DNA of 64,000 bases, taken from CAZBUK01 sp964495085. GTDB taxonomy: Bacteria > Bacteroidota > Ignavibacteria > T3Sed10-11. Below, in pieces: positions 1-9,449 of this stretch; positions within the stretch are counted from its first letter, which is position 1, and each line of letters starts with the position of its first letter. The stretch is from NCBI GenBank assembly GCA_964495085.1, contig CAZBUK010000003.1, positions 1 to 64,000 on the forward strand, given 5' to 3'. The notes beneath the pieces are model-generated. The model saw only the letters and a list, made by a program, of their open reading frames with translations, ran no database searches and was not told the DNA's origin. Position numbers and translations under genes: made by a program.

Positions 1-103
1 TTAGCATTTTATGAATGTAAGAGTCATTCGTCTATATCCGGCCATTACAGGCCGATATCATACGGGAATACGAATCGGCGGATCGGATAACCCGGTCCGA
101 TCA

Positions 104-1399
104 TCATCCCTCGGGTCTCAAATTTTGGGATTTATGCTCATCGGTATCCCTGTCGCTGATAATTCCATAGACCGTAATAATCGCGAAACAGAGGAGAGGA
201 ATCCAGTACGACATATTAATACTCCCGGTCGCGTCGGATATATATCCCTGCACCGGCGGCAGAGCCGCACCGCCTCCTATTGCCATAATCAGGCCTGCAC
301 TGCCTATTTTGGTATCTTCACCTAACCCCTTGGAAGCTAATCCGAATATCGTCGGGAACATCAGCGACATACAGCCCGAAATCGCAACGAGCGCGTATAC
401 GCCCACGATACCGCTTCCATAAATTACCAGCAGCGTACAGAGAGCTCCCATACCGGCATATAGTGCCAGCATTTTCTCGGGCTTGATGAATTTCATCAAT
501 CCGGTATTGATGAACCGAAACACCATGAACACGATCAAAGCTGCGATATAATAGCCGGAAGCATCAGCTTCGTTGAGCGTCAGTTCAGACATGACGTACC
601 GGATCGTGAACGACCACACGCATATCTGCGCCCCGACGTAGAAGAATTGCGCGACGACTCCTATAACGTAGTTTCTGTTCCCGAATAACCGGCGGGCAGT
701 CTGCTTCAATCGTATGAATCTTTCTTCGTCGGATGCGCGGGGCATGCTTGTGAGAGCAATGATTACCCAGAGACCGACCAGTACGAACCCGATGGTCACG
801 TACGGTCCCATAACGGCGCTGAGCTCGCTGCGCTGAATAGCGACGAGAGCATCGGGATGCATCGCCGCTCTCTCATCGGCTCCCGCAGTATTGAGATGAG
901 AGAGAATAAAATATTTGCTGATCACGACGCCGGAGATCGAGCCGATGGGATTGAATGATTGCGCCAGGTTCAGTCGTCTGGTAGCGGTCGCTTCATCCCC
1001 CATGGCGAGAATATACGGATTTGCCGCCGTTTCAAGGATAGCAAGTCCGCCAGCAAGTATAAATAAAGACCCGAGGAAAACTCCGTATACCATAAGCAGG
1101 CTCGAGGGATAGAAGAGCAGGGCGCCGATCACGTACATTCCCAGACCTAGCAATACTCCGGTTTTATAGGTAAACCGTTTAATAAATATGGCAGCGGGAA
1201 GTGCGAGACAAAAGTAAGATCCGTAAAATGCCACCTGAATCCATGCCGTTTCAAAGTCGGTCATGCTCATAATTCTTTTGAATGCCGCCAGCAAGGTGTC
1301 CGTCAGATTATTTGCCAATCCCCATAAAAAAAACAAGCTTGTTATCAGAATGAAAGGGAGGAGCCGGGTTTTTGAAACGGCGGCAGTCGTAGCGTGCAT
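104..1399 (-). CDS. fucP: L-fucose:H+ symporter, FucP-type MFS permease
   Basis: Inner-membrane major facilitator permease of 431 residues, likely importing L-fucose with protons. About twelve hydrophobic segments are visible. The motif LETAANP lies at residues 122-128, matching the FucP block that holds the proton-coupling Glu (E135 in E. coli FucP, here E123). The first helix reads ANNLTDT (29-35), where E. coli FucP has ANDITNP, so the key Asp appears moved from the third to the sixth position (D34). The start is supported by GGAG about 7 bases upstream of the ATG. It is the last gene of a five-gene minus-strand operon with enzymes of oxidative L-fucose breakdown, 71 bp after the L-fucose dehydrogenase gene; this context favours fucose over glucose or galactose, which related permeases carry. 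Confidence 0.88.
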   Translation of the reverse strand: MHATTAAVSKTRLLPFILITSLFFLWGLANNLTDTLLAAFKRIMSMTDFETAWIQVAFYGSYFCLALPAAIFIKRFTYKTGVLLGLGMYVIGALLFYPSSLLMVYGVFLGSLFILAGGLAILETAANPYILAMGDEATATRRLNLAQSFNPIGSISGVVISKYFILSHLNTAGADERAAMHPDALVAIQRSELSAVMGPYVTIGFVLVGLWVIIALTSMPRASDEERFIRLKQTARRLFGNRNYVIGVVAQFFYVGAQICVWSFTIRYVMSELTLNEADASGYYIAALIVFMVFRFINTGLMKFIKPEKMLALYAGMGALCTLLVIYGSGIVGVYALVAISGCMSLMFPTIFGLASKGLGEDTKIGSAGLIMAIGGGAALPPVQGYISDATGSINMSYWIPLLCFAIITVYGIISDRDTDEHKSQNLRPEG

Positions 1400-1470
1400 T
1401 GATCTACTCCGGTATAAATGAATATGATGAGGTAACCCGGCCGGCGGTAACTTCCGGTCGGTTCGATGTG

Positions 1471-2265
1471 TTACGAATTTTCCTGTATTGCACGGTCGAT
1501 ATGGACATATCCGCCGTCCACATGCAGGAACTGGCCGGTTATATGCGAGGCTCTGTCCGAGGTCAGAAACACAGCCATGTCAGCTATCTCTTCGGGTTTA
1601 GTCAGGCGACTCTCCAGCGGAATCCGCCGCTCTATCCGGAGGAGTTGGGCGTCGGGGTTTTCGAATGTATGCGTGAGCCAGTTTTTATATAACGGTGTCA
1701 TGACTTCCGCCGGTATCACCGCATTTACACGAATACCGTACTTTGCGAGTTCAGCCGCCCATTCGCGCGTCAATCCCAGTTGTGCTCCTTTTGCCGCCAC
1801 GTATCCCGAAGTATTTCCCTGTCCGGTAATAGCTGTTTTACTGCTGATGTTGACGATGCTCCCCCTGGTGCGCTTCAGCGACGGAAGGCATGCATGCGCC
1901 ATAAAATAATAATGATGAAGGTTCTTTACGAGCGATCGGAGAAAAGCATCGGGATCGTCCGTTTCGAGTCCTACTCCGTCGTTTATTCCCGCATTATTAA
2001 TTAATGCGTCGATACGATCGGTCATCGAGAGAATTTCACCGATTACCTCGATGCAGCTTTGCGCAGAAGCGAGCTCACGGACGATGAGGTGGGCGCCGAC
2101 GTCCGTTTTGGCAAGGTCTTCGAGCAGACGTTTTCCGTTGTCTTCGTTTTTATCGACGATGATCGGTATGCCTCCCTCCGAGCCTATCCGGCGTACGATG
2201 GCTTCGCCGATACCGGCTGCTCCGCCGGTGACGATCATCACCTTCTTCTGAATGTTCAGATCCAT
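1471..2265 (-). CDS. L-fucose dehydrogenase (short-chain dehydrogenase)
   Basis: SDR enzyme of 264 residues, proposed to oxidise L-fucose to L-fuconolactone with NAD(P)+. Rossmann motif TGGAAGIG at residues 13-20, NNAG at 90-93, catalytic Ser 141/142, Tyr155 and Lys159. The N-terminus MDLN, the SSKTAITGQGNTSGY block and the VNAVIPAEVMTPLY block resemble the Burkholderia L-fucose dehydrogenase family as I remember it, more than generic SDRs. The reading frame is open for 50 more codons upstream, but those overlap the lactonase gene; the ATG at 2265 follows AAGGA and starts a normal SDR N-terminus. It lies 28 bp downstream of the lactonase gene in the fucose operon. The cofactor preference was not determined. 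Confidence 0.86.
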   Translation of the reverse strand: MDLNIQKKVMIVTGGAAGIGEAIVRRIGSEGGIPIIVDKNEDNGKRLLEDLAKTDVGAHLIVRELASAQSCIEVIGEILSMTDRIDALINNAGINDGVGLETDDPDAFLRSLVKNLHHYYFMAHACLPSLKRTRGSIVNISSKTAITGQGNTSGYVAAKGAQLGLTREWAAELAKYGIRVNAVIPAEVMTPLYKNWLTHTFENPDAQLLRIERRIPLESRLTKPEEIADMAVFLTSDRASHITGQFLHVDGGYVHIDRAIQENS

Positions 2266-2293
2266 AATAATTCCTTCCGCATGTATCCGCGTC

Positions 2294-3124
2294 CTATGAA
2301 CCAATCCTGTAGAACGAGACTGCATTGTTCCCCAGGACATCGGCCTTTTCGTCGTCCGACAAATCCAGCAGATAATCATTGACCACCGAGAATACCTGTT
2401 CGTATGTTGCCGCAAGCAGGCAGACGGGCCAATCGGAACCGAATATAATTCTTTTCGATCCGAATACTTCGAAAATATGGTCGAGATACGGTCTCAGATC
2501 TTGAGGCTCCCAACGATCCCAGTCTGCCTCCGTCACCAGGCCCGATAATTTACAGACGACGTTTCCACTCCGCCCGAGTTCTTCGATCTTCGTTGCCCAT
2601 GACTGGAACACTGATTTTTTAATTTCCGGTTTTCCGAGATGATCCAATATAAACGCCTGATCGGGGAACTTTCGGGTTAACTGTATCGAAGCATCGAGAT
2701 GGCGGGGATAGATGAGGATATCGTAGGAAAAATTGAATTTTGCCAATGCTGCAATTCCGCGAAGGAACGGAGGCTCGAGCATCCTTTCGGGAGCTTCCGA
2801 TTGCAGAATATAGCGGAATCCCGCCAGCTTCTTGAAGCCGGAGAATCGTTCGAGGCGTTCCGTGATATCATCGGATCGAAGATCGACCCAGCCTACCACG
2901 CTCTGAATGAACGGATATCGTTCCGCAAGCTCGAGGAGAAAATACGTTTCTTCTTCCGATTGGTCGGTTTGTACAGAGACACAACAGTCTACTCCGTGAG
3001 AACGATATATCGGCTCCAGCTCGTCCGGCATGAAATCCCTTCTGAGCATTTTCATTTCATCAGTGAGCCATGCATCCCGTACCGGATTATATTCCCAGAA
3101 GTGTTGGTGTGCATCGACGATCAT
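2294..3124 (-). CDS. L-fucono-1,5-lactonase (COG3618 amidohydrolase)
   Basis: TIM-barrel amidohydrolase of the COG3618 group, predicted to hydrolyse L-fuconolactone to L-fuconate in the cytoplasm. The N-terminus has the metal-binding HxH motif (DAHQHFW), a DHLGKP motif lies near the middle, KLSG follows, and FGSDWPV near the C-terminus supplies the catalytic/metal Asp. Length is about 276 residues, normal for the family. The start is uncertain: the frame also has an ATG at 3139 (five residues longer) without a ribosome binding site, while the ATG at 3124 is preceded by GGA at 5 bases and gives the usual short N-terminus. Its place between the L-fucose dehydrogenase and 2-keto-3-deoxy-L-fuconate dehydrogenase genes supports the substrate assignment. 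Confidence 0.85.
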   Translation of the reverse strand: MIVDAHQHFWEYNPVRDAWLTDEMKMLRRDFMPDELEPIYRSHGVDCCVSVQTDQSEEETYFLLELAERYPFIQSVVGWVDLRSDDITERLERFSGFKKLAGFRYILQSEAPERMLEPPFLRGIAALAKFNFSYDILIYPRHLDASIQLTRKFPDQAFILDHLGKPEIKKSVFQSWATKIEELGRSGNVVCKLSGLVTEADWDRWEPQDLRPYLDHIFEVFGSKRIIFGSDWPVCLLAATYEQVFSVVNDYLLDLSDDEKADVLGNNAVSFYRIGS

Positions 3125-3222
3125 AGAGATCCGCTTCATTGTTCAGTATAGTTCGAATAATTCTCACTACCCATCGACGGCGACGTGGTGTCTGCCGGCG
3201 AATGTCAATCGCCTGTTCCGGT

Positions 3223-3987
3223 TTACGGCTTCAGGTGTATGAACCCGCCGTCGAACGGTATGCTTGTCCCGGTTATGAATGACGCTTCATCCGAGCATAG
3301 ATAGAGTACGAGATGGGCAACCTCTTCCGGGGTTCCCATCCGTCCGACCGGCTGCGTTTTCGCGAGCATTTCAAACATCTCTTGCTCTCTTCCGGGGTAG
3401 TTCGCTTTCAGAAACCCGTCGACGAAGGGAGTATGGATTCGAGCCGGAGCGATGCAGTTGCACCGGATGTTATGTCGAACGTAATCGCATGCAATGGAAT
3501 AGGTCATCGAGAGCACCGCACCTTTGCTCATGGAATATGCGAACCGGTCGGGTATCCCGACATGGGAAACCACCGATGCCATATTCAGTATGACGCCGCC
3601 TCCCTGCTCTATCATGCGTCCGAGCACCGCATGACTGCAATTATAGACTCCCTTGATATTGATGCGGTACACCCGGTCGAAATCCTCCTCCCGGGTCTGT
3701 TGAAGATTGCCGACATGCGATACGCCGGCATTGTTGATCAGTATATCGATGGATCCGGCGATACCGGATACGATGCGATCGACAGCAGCTTTATCCGATA
3801 CGTCGCACATATGGACTTCGGTTTTTCCGGTAAGACCTTCGGATGCCGCCAACAGAGCGTCGAGCTCGGCCCGGTTCGTATCGAGGACCATGGTATGAGC
3901 CCCCTCGCTCGCGAATAAGATACTAATCGCTCTTCCGATACCGCTCGCTCCCCCCGTGATCAGCGCGTTTTTATTCTGCAGTTTCAT
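3223..3987 (-). CDS. 2-keto-3-deoxy-L-fuconate dehydrogenase (SDR)
   Basis: SDR enzyme of 254 residues, predicted to oxidise 2-keto-3-deoxy-L-fuconate to the 2,4-diketo acid with NAD+. Motifs: TGGASGIG at 11-18, Asp36 after the second strand (an NAD-type acidic residue), NNAG at 85-88, Ser138, Tyr151 and Lys155. The segment RCNCIAPARIHTP resembles the CNC-type loop of the BDH2/2-keto-3-deoxy-fuconate dehydrogenase branch. It starts 3 bp after the stop of the fuconate dehydratase gene, so the two are probably translationally coupled. The two SDRs of this operon are clearly different subfamilies, which is why each can be given a separate step. The exact substrate is inferred from operon context. 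Confidence 0.82.
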   Translation of the reverse strand: MKLQNKNALITGGASGIGRAISILFASEGAHTMVLDTNRAELDALLAASEGLTGKTEVHMCDVSDKAAVDRIVSGIAGSIDILINNAGVSHVGNLQQTREEDFDRVYRINIKGVYNCSHAVLGRMIEQGGGVILNMASVVSHVGIPDRFAYSMSKGAVLSMTYSIACDYVRHNIRCNCIAPARIHTPFVDGFLKANYPGREQEMFEMLAKTQPVGRMGTPEEVAHLVLYLCSDEASFITGTSIPFDGGFIHLKP

Positions 3988-3990
3988 GGT

Positions 3991-5313
3991 TCAGGTTCCG
4001 GCGTTTTCGAGTTCTCTCCAGACTTTGCCGTCAGGATAGCTGTAATCTTTCATAGATGTTTCCTTCATCCGTACGCTGCATCCCGGTTGGACGGGAGGCA
4101 TATATCTTCCGTTACGAATGATCACGGGCTCGAGAAAATGTTCGTGCAGATGATCGACATACTCGATGATCCTGTCATCCGTCGTCCCCGTGAGTGCGAT
4201 GTAATCAAACATTGACAGATGCTGTACGTATTCGCACAATCCGACTCCTCCCGCATGGGGGCAGACCGGTATTCTGAACTTGGCGGCCATGAGCATGATA
4301 GACAGTAACTCGTTTATCCCTCCGACTCTGCAGCTGTCTATCTGGCAATAGTGGAGCGCTCCGGCCTGCATAAATTGTTTGAACATGACCCGGTTCTGGC
4401 AGTGTTCACCGGTAGCCACCCTGATGGGCGCGATAGCCTGAGCGATCCGGGCATGTCCGAGTATATCGTCGGGACTCGTCGGTTCCTCGATCCATAACGG
4501 ATTGTACTTCGACAGCTCCCGCATATTCTCAATCGCCTGTTCGACATCCCATTTCTGGTTGGCATCCATCATGAGTGCGCGATCGGGACCGATCTCTTCA
4601 CGGATGATCGCTGCCCGGCGCAGGTCATCGTCAAGATTGGATCCAACCTTCATCTTGATACTGGTAAATCCATCCGAAACCGCCTGGCGACACAACCTGC
4701 GTATTTTCTCGTCGGAATATCCCAACCAGCCTGCGGATGTCGTATAGGCCGGGTAACCATATTCTAAAAGAAATTTGATCCTTTGCTGTTTGATCGATGG
4801 TATGCTGTGTGGAGTAAGTATGTCGATCGCTTCTTCCGGTGTGATTGCATCGGTGATGTAGGTAAAATCGATGCACCGCACGATCTCTTCGGGACTCATT
4901 GCCGCGAGCAGTCGCCAGAGTGGTTGTTGTCGCATTCTCGAGTAGAGATCCCACACTGCATTCACGACGGCGCCGGTCGCAAGGTGAATGACTCCTTTTT
5001 CAGGTCCAAGCCACCGAAGCTGGCTGTCGCCGGTAATACTGCGCCAGAAAGCTGCGGGATCTGCAATGATGTCGTCCATTCTCCGGCCGACGAGTTTTTC
5101 CGCCAGTATGCGGATCGCCTCGCAACAGAGCTCGTTTCCTCTGCCGATGGTAAATGTCAGCCCATGGCCCTCGAGCGAAGAGTCGGCTGCAGCGGTCTTT
5201 AAGATTACATATGCCGCCGAATAATCGGGATCGGTGTTCATCGCATCGGATCCGTCGAGAGTGCGACTTGTGGGAAAGCGTATATCCCGGACCTCAAAAT
5301 GAGTTATTTTCAT
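3991..5313 (-). CDS. fucD: L-fuconate dehydratase (enolase superfamily)
   Basis: Member of the mandelate racemase/enolase superfamily, 440 residues, predicted to dehydrate L-fuconate to 2-keto-3-deoxy-L-fuconate using Mg2+. Visible catalytic set: KMK at 220-222 (Lys220/Lys222), metal ligands Asp250, Glu276 and Glu303 (in GEHCQN), Asp326, and His353 in CPHAGG. These positions are within two residues of those known for the Xanthomonas FucD enzyme. The frame is open a further 63 codons upstream, but the ATG at 5313 gives the expected N-terminus MKITHFEVRDIRFPTSR; its ribosome binding site is weak. It is the first gene of the fucose operon, facing a promoter region shared with the divergent GH31 gene. 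Confidence 0.92.
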   Translation of the reverse strand: MKITHFEVRDIRFPTSRTLDGSDAMNTDPDYSAAYVILKTAAADSSLEGHGLTFTIGRGNELCCEAIRILAEKLVGRRMDDIIADPAAFWRSITGDSQLRWLGPEKGVIHLATGAVVNAVWDLYSRMRQQPLWRLLAAMSPEEIVRCIDFTYITDAITPEEAIDILTPHSIPSIKQQRIKFLLEYGYPAYTTSAGWLGYSDEKIRRLCRQAVSDGFTSIKMKVGSNLDDDLRRAAIIREEIGPDRALMMDANQKWDVEQAIENMRELSKYNPLWIEEPTSPDDILGHARIAQAIAPIRVATGEHCQNRVMFKQFMQAGALHYCQIDSCRVGGINELLSIMLMAAKFRIPVCPHAGGVGLCEYVQHLSMFDYIALTGTTDDRIIEYVDHLHEHFLEPVIIRNGRYMPPVQPGCSVRMKETSMKDYSYPDGKVWRELENAGT

Positions 5314-5700
5314 CGATATGGAAAGATTAAACGGGAGATTCGGATAAGAATTAAGGAGCTTTTCGTTTGACCTTTGGGTTGTTCTACCGGTTGTCGATTC
5401 ACGAACAAAAGAGAATACGTAATTTAAACAACTATTTCCAGATTGCGACGAAGAATATTCTAAAATGATGTATAGTGTTTTTTTTAAATATATTTTATAC
5501 ATTTAGTTTGCTCGGTTGGTTCTTGCGCTTCCCATTTGCAGTATAAAATATAATTCATATGAGGGTTGCGGTTCATCCAGCCGCAAGGCGGATACAGATT
5601 GATCAGGCCAGCCATGGACACGATCATCATCCCGTTATGCTTCAACGACATTTCCCATGCTATGCCACGGAACAACTTCTGCACACACCACGGAGAAACA
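5314..5700. promoter_or_regulatory. Divergent intergenic region between the fucose operon and the GH31 operon
   Basis: 387 bp with no convincing gene. The middle (about 5455-5510) is very AT-rich with a run of eight T. On the plus side TATAAAATAT lies near 5541 and could be a -10 region for the GH31 gene. An inverted repeat TTGCGG-N9-CCGCAA spans 5566-5586, downstream of that box; it could be an operator for the LacI regulator encoded in the same operon or a leader hairpin. No matching copy was found elsewhere, so this is only a candidate. Confidence 0.4.
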
Positions 5701-8121
5701 ATGAATTTATTCGCATTATTCGGCCGACTGATTTTGATATCGATCATCGTTCTGGCATGCTGTATACCTCTCCGCAGTCAAATGCCGTATCTTCTCAACG
5801 AGACAGTTGATTTCAGCGGCGACTTCAGAGATTTTGCCAATACATATTTCCTCGCGGACGAGCTGGTCTCATTCGATCCCGTAGCCGGAAGCGGATCGGT
5901 CCGATACCAGCGGGCGAAGTATACAACGGCCATGGCATTTAACAATCTTCGCGCGGTTTTATCGTCGTCAGGGGGCGATGAATTTCCAGGCGATATATAC
6001 CCGGTCAATCCCGAACTGCCGTTTTCACTGGAGTTTATCACGCCGAGGACGATCCGCATACATATGAAGTCGTCGAGAAATGCAATACCGGCGGACGATG
6101 CAACCTCATTGATGCTCGACGGGGTGCCGCCGTCGGACGATTCATGGGAATATTCATCGACAGCGGGGGGGCATCGCTATAAAAATATGCACGGATCTGT
6201 TATCGTTAACAATCACCCCTTTTATATAGAATTCAGAGATGCGGATGAAAGAGTGCTCACCAGGACACGCCATCTCAGCGACAATCAGACGACTTTCTTC
6301 CCCGCAGTTCCATTATCGTTCGTACGCCGCGCTTCGGATTATTCCAGAAGTTTCGCGGCTGTCTTCTCTCTGATACCCGGAGAACGCATATATGGATTGG
6401 GCGAATCATTCACGTCATTGAACAAAACAGGTCAACGGATAACACTCTGGGTCGACGACGCCCATGGAGCGGAAAACGAAACCATGCATAAGCCCGTTCC
6501 CTTTCTCATGAGCAACCGCGGATACGGCATGTTCATGCATACGTCGGCTCCCGTTACCTGCGACATCGGAGCGACGTTTCACGAAACGAATGCCCTGTTG
6601 ATCGGAGACGACGATCTCGACCTGTTTATTTTCATCGGAACACCGAAGGAAATATTAGATGCGTATACCGATCTCACCGGAAAATCGCCTGTTCCGCCGC
6701 TGTGGTCTTTCGGCCTGTGGATGAGCAGGATAACCTATTTTTCGGAGCGCGAAGTGAGGGAAGTCGCAGCCCGGCTACGAAAATTAAAAATTCCTTCGGA
6801 TGTGATTCATATCGATACCGGGTGGTTCGAGGTAGACTGGCAGAACGACTTTCAGTTTGCCGCATCGCGTTTCGATGATCCACGCGCAATGATGAGAGAT
6901 CTGAAAGATATAGGTTTTCAGATTTCGCTCTGGCAGCTTCCATACTTTTCACCGGGCAACAGTTTGTTCGAAGAGATTGTCGCCGAGGGATATGCGGTGA
7001 CCGATGCAAAAGGAAACATTCACAACGAAGATGCGATCATAGATTTTTCAAATCCGCGGGCGATCGCATGGTACCGTGGACATATGCAAAACCTTCTTGA
7101 GCTCGGTGTTGCCGCCATTAAAGTAGATTTCGGCGAAGCTGCTCCGTTGAGAGGATTGTACGCGTCGGGGAGGAGCGGGTTCTATGAGCACAATCTCTAT
7201 CCGCTGCGATACAATAAGGTGGTTGCCGATATTACCCGCGAAGTGAAAGGCGAAAACATAATCTGGGCACGGAGTGCATGGGCCGGCAGTCAACGCTACC
7301 CCGTACATTGGGGGGGCGATGCCGCAAATACAAGTACAGCGATGTTATCGACGCTACGCGGCGGATTATCGCTCGGGCTCAGCGGGTTCTCGTTCTGGAG
7401 TCATGATATCGGCGGTTTTCCGTCCGAGACTCCCGAGGAGCTCTACCGGAGATGGCTTCCCTTCGGCATACTCTCCTCGCACAGCCGCACGCATGGCAAT
7501 CCTCCGAAAGAGCCCTGGTACTTCGGTGAAGATTTTACGACTGCTTTCCGTGAAAGTGTGGAGCTCAAGTACAGACTAATGCCGTATGTCTATGCGCAAG
7601 CGACTCACTGTAGCAGGAACGGGCTGCCGTTCGTACGAGCTCTGTTCATCGAATATCCGGACGATCCCGGGTCGTGGCTGATCGAAGATCAGTACCTGTT
7701 CGGATCGGATATACTCATAGCGCCGCTGTTCGAATCGAATACGACCGAGCGCGATGTCTATCTCCCGCCGGGTATATGGATCGATTATCAGACGGGGAGA
7801 AGCTATCCTGGCGGGTGGCATCGGATCGAACAGGGGAGCATACCGGTGATCATGCTCGTACGGGACGGAACGGCCCTTCCGCATGCAAAATTGGCACAAT
7901 CAACGAAATATATAGACTGGTCGGCATTGGAACTTGTCGTATTCTCGGAGGAGAGCGAGCGGGCCGAGGGAATGATCTGCCTTCCCGGCGAAGACATCCC
8001 GCGGACGGTCGTTCTTGAAATGAAAAACGGCGTTTTCGATCAGACGAACAATCCCTTCGATGGCCGGGTAGAGTTCCGTATTACGTTGCCGGGAAATGAT
8101 AGATCACACATCAGGCAATAA
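5701..8121 (+). CDS. GH31 glycoside hydrolase, alpha-xylosidase-like, exported
   Basis: Family GH31 retaining glycosidase of 806 residues. The catalytic nucleophile is Asp476 in IKVDFGE and the acid/base is Asp540 in HWGGDA; both blocks and GFSFWSHDIGG closely follow the alpha-xylosidase YicI pattern, so release of alpha-xylose from xyloglucan oligosaccharides is the best guess (alpha-glucosidase is possible). The N-terminus is a hydrophobic export signal ending near residues 20-27; VLACC makes a weak lipobox, so it may be periplasmic or a lipoprotein. The ATG at 5701 is chosen because GGAG precedes it and the signal peptide starts there, although the frame is open 45 codons further upstream. 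It heads a plus-strand cluster with a LacI regulator and xylose isomerase, consistent with xylose release and use. Confidence 0.88.
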   Translation: MNLFALFGRLILISIIVLACCIPLRSQMPYLLNETVDFSGDFRDFANTYFLADELVSFDPVAGSGSVRYQRAKYTTAMAFNNLRAVLSSSGGDEFPGDIYPVNPELPFSLEFITPRTIRIHMKSSRNAIPADDATSLMLDGVPPSDDSWEYSSTAGGHRYKNMHGSVIVNNHPFYIEFRDADERVLTRTRHLSDNQTTFFPAVPLSFVRRASDYSRSFAAVFSLIPGERIYGLGESFTSLNKTGQRITLWVDDAHGAENETMHKPVPFLMSNRGYGMFMHTSAPVTCDIGATFHETNALLIGDDDLDLFIFIGTPKEILDAYTDLTGKSPVPPLWSFGLWMSRITYFSEREVREVAARLRKLKIPSDVIHIDTGWFEVDWQNDFQFAASRFDDPRAMMRDLKDIGFQISLWQLPYFSPGNSLFEEIVAEGYAVTDAKGNIHNEDAIIDFSNPRAIAWYRGHMQNLLELGVAAIKVDFGEAAPLRGLYASGRSGFYEHNLYPLRYNKVVADITREVKGENIIWARSAWAGSQRYPVHWGGDAANTSTAMLSTLRGGLSLGLSGFSFWSHDIGGFPSETPEELYRRWLPFGILSSHSRTHGNPPKEPWYFGEDFTTAFRESVELKYRLMPYVYAQATHCSRNGLPFVRALFIEYPDDPGSWLIEDQYLFGSDILIAPLFESNTTERDVYLPPGIWIDYQTGRSYPGGWHRIEQGSIPVIMLVRDGTALPHAKLAQSTKYIDWSALELVVFSEESERAEGMICLPGEDIPRTVVLEMKNGVFDQTNNPFDGRVEFRITLPGNDRSHIRQ

Positions 8122-8250
8122 CGCCGGCGGACTTGGCATAACCGGACGGATGTTTCGGTTCTGAGTCCGGAAAGATTGATGTTACGTCCATGCCGTTTTG
8201 TAAACCTGGTACACAACTCGACTCTATTAAGAAGAAAGCACGCTCTACAT

Positions 8251-9306
8251 ATGAAGTTAAAGACAAGAAACAGATCGGGTATTCCGAAGCGCATCACGGC
8301 GGAAGACGTCGCCCGTGAACTGGGCGTCTCGACCATGACCATTTCGAGAGTACTCAATAAGAAACCGAATGTCGACGATAGAACCCGCGAGAGAGTCCTG
8401 CAAACCGCGATGAGACTCGGATATATTCCGAATCATATCGCTCGAAGTCTCGTAACGAGAAGGACATACACGATCGGGGTTATCATCCCCGAAATCACCC
8501 ACTCCTTTTTTCCCGACGTCATACGCGGAATCGAACAGGTGGTCTACAAAACCGGATATCATCTTCTTTTTATTCACTCGGCTGAGCAGGTAGAAAGGGA
8601 GCAAGAAGCATTTCGAACTCTGGAGGCGAATCAGGTCGACGGCATTCTCGTCTCAATGGCTCAATCGGTCACGGACTATACCTATTACCGAAAGGTCATC
8701 GCAGGCGGGAGACCGGTAATGTTCTTCGACAGATGTGCGAAACGATTGGGTGCGAGTTGCATCAGTATCGACGACGTTGAAAGCGCCAGACAGATGACCG
8801 TACATCTGATCAATCATGGATACCGGCAAATCGCACACCTCATGGGTTCTCTGAAGGTATCCATCGGCCGCGACAGGCTGCGCGGATTTAAAAAAGCGCT
8901 TTCGGAATTCGATATACCATTGCGGGATGAATGGCTCGTCGAATCGGGGTATCACGAGGTCGGGGGATACAGAGCGATGATGTCCCTGCTCGATACATCC
9001 GGCCGGAATATTCCGCGCGCCGTGGTTGCGGTAAACGATCCCGCGGCATTCGGCGCCATGCACGCTATTCTGGAAAAAGGCTACCGGATACCCGAGGATA
9101 TTGCCATCGTTGGTTTCTCGAATGACGTCCGCTCACCGTTTACGTCGACGCCGCTCACGACCGTCAACCAGCTCCCCTACGAGGTCGGAAGGAAAGCTGC
9201 CGAGAAATTGCTCAAACACATCGAGAATCCAGGCGAAGAGGTGGAGCATATTATCATCAAGACGAAGCAGATTATCCGGCGATCGTGCGGCTGTACCGGA
9301 GCGTAA
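8251..9306 (+). CDS. LacI-family transcriptional regulator (GH31/xylA cluster)
   Basis: LacI/GalR-type repressor of 351 residues: an N-terminal helix-turn-helix with VARELGVSTMTISRVLN (about residues 18-34), a hinge near IPNHIARSLVTRRTYTIGV, then a periplasmic-binding-protein-like effector domain, ending with a CGC motif near the C-terminus. It lies 129 bp after the GH31 gene and 143 bp before xylose isomerase on the same strand, so it probably controls this cluster in response to a xylose-containing sugar (inference). The recognition helix (STMTISRV) differs from that of the two paralogous LacI proteins at 27373 and 50724 (SKGTVSAV), so it should bind a different operator. The upstream frame is open 25 codons; the ATG at 8251 fits the family N-terminus, with only a loose GAAGAAAG upstream. 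Confidence 0.9.
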   Translation: MKLKTRNRSGIPKRITAEDVARELGVSTMTISRVLNKKPNVDDRTRERVLQTAMRLGYIPNHIARSLVTRRTYTIGVIIPEITHSFFPDVIRGIEQVVYKTGYHLLFIHSAEQVEREQEAFRTLEANQVDGILVSMAQSVTDYTYYRKVIAGGRPVMFFDRCAKRLGASCISIDDVESARQMTVHLINHGYRQIAHLMGSLKVSIGRDRLRGFKKALSEFDIPLRDEWLVESGYHEVGGYRAMMSLLDTSGRNIPRAVVAVNDPAAFGAMHAILEKGYRIPEDIAIVGFSNDVRSPFTSTPLTTVNQLPYEVGRKAAEKLLKHIENPGEEVEHIIIKTKQIIRRSCGCTGA

Positions 9307-9449
9307 CCGCGCACGTGAAGCATTCAATACATTCCGCCGGTGGAGACGGATACAGACGATCCATATGGTACGATGTATCGGATGAAGAGATCACCCAATA
9401 TCGAATCGGCTTATATTCATTTACCAGTAACGACTTCTGAGGAGAAACC

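Noticed and set aside
2266..2415. N-terminal extension of the L-fucose dehydrogenase frame
   Set aside because: Overlaps the lactonase gene, has no SDR similarity and the internal ATG has a good ribosome binding site.
5484..5747. Minus-strand open frame of 87 codons opposite the GH31 start
   Set aside because: Overlaps the divergent promoter region and the GH31 start; no recognisable protein features.
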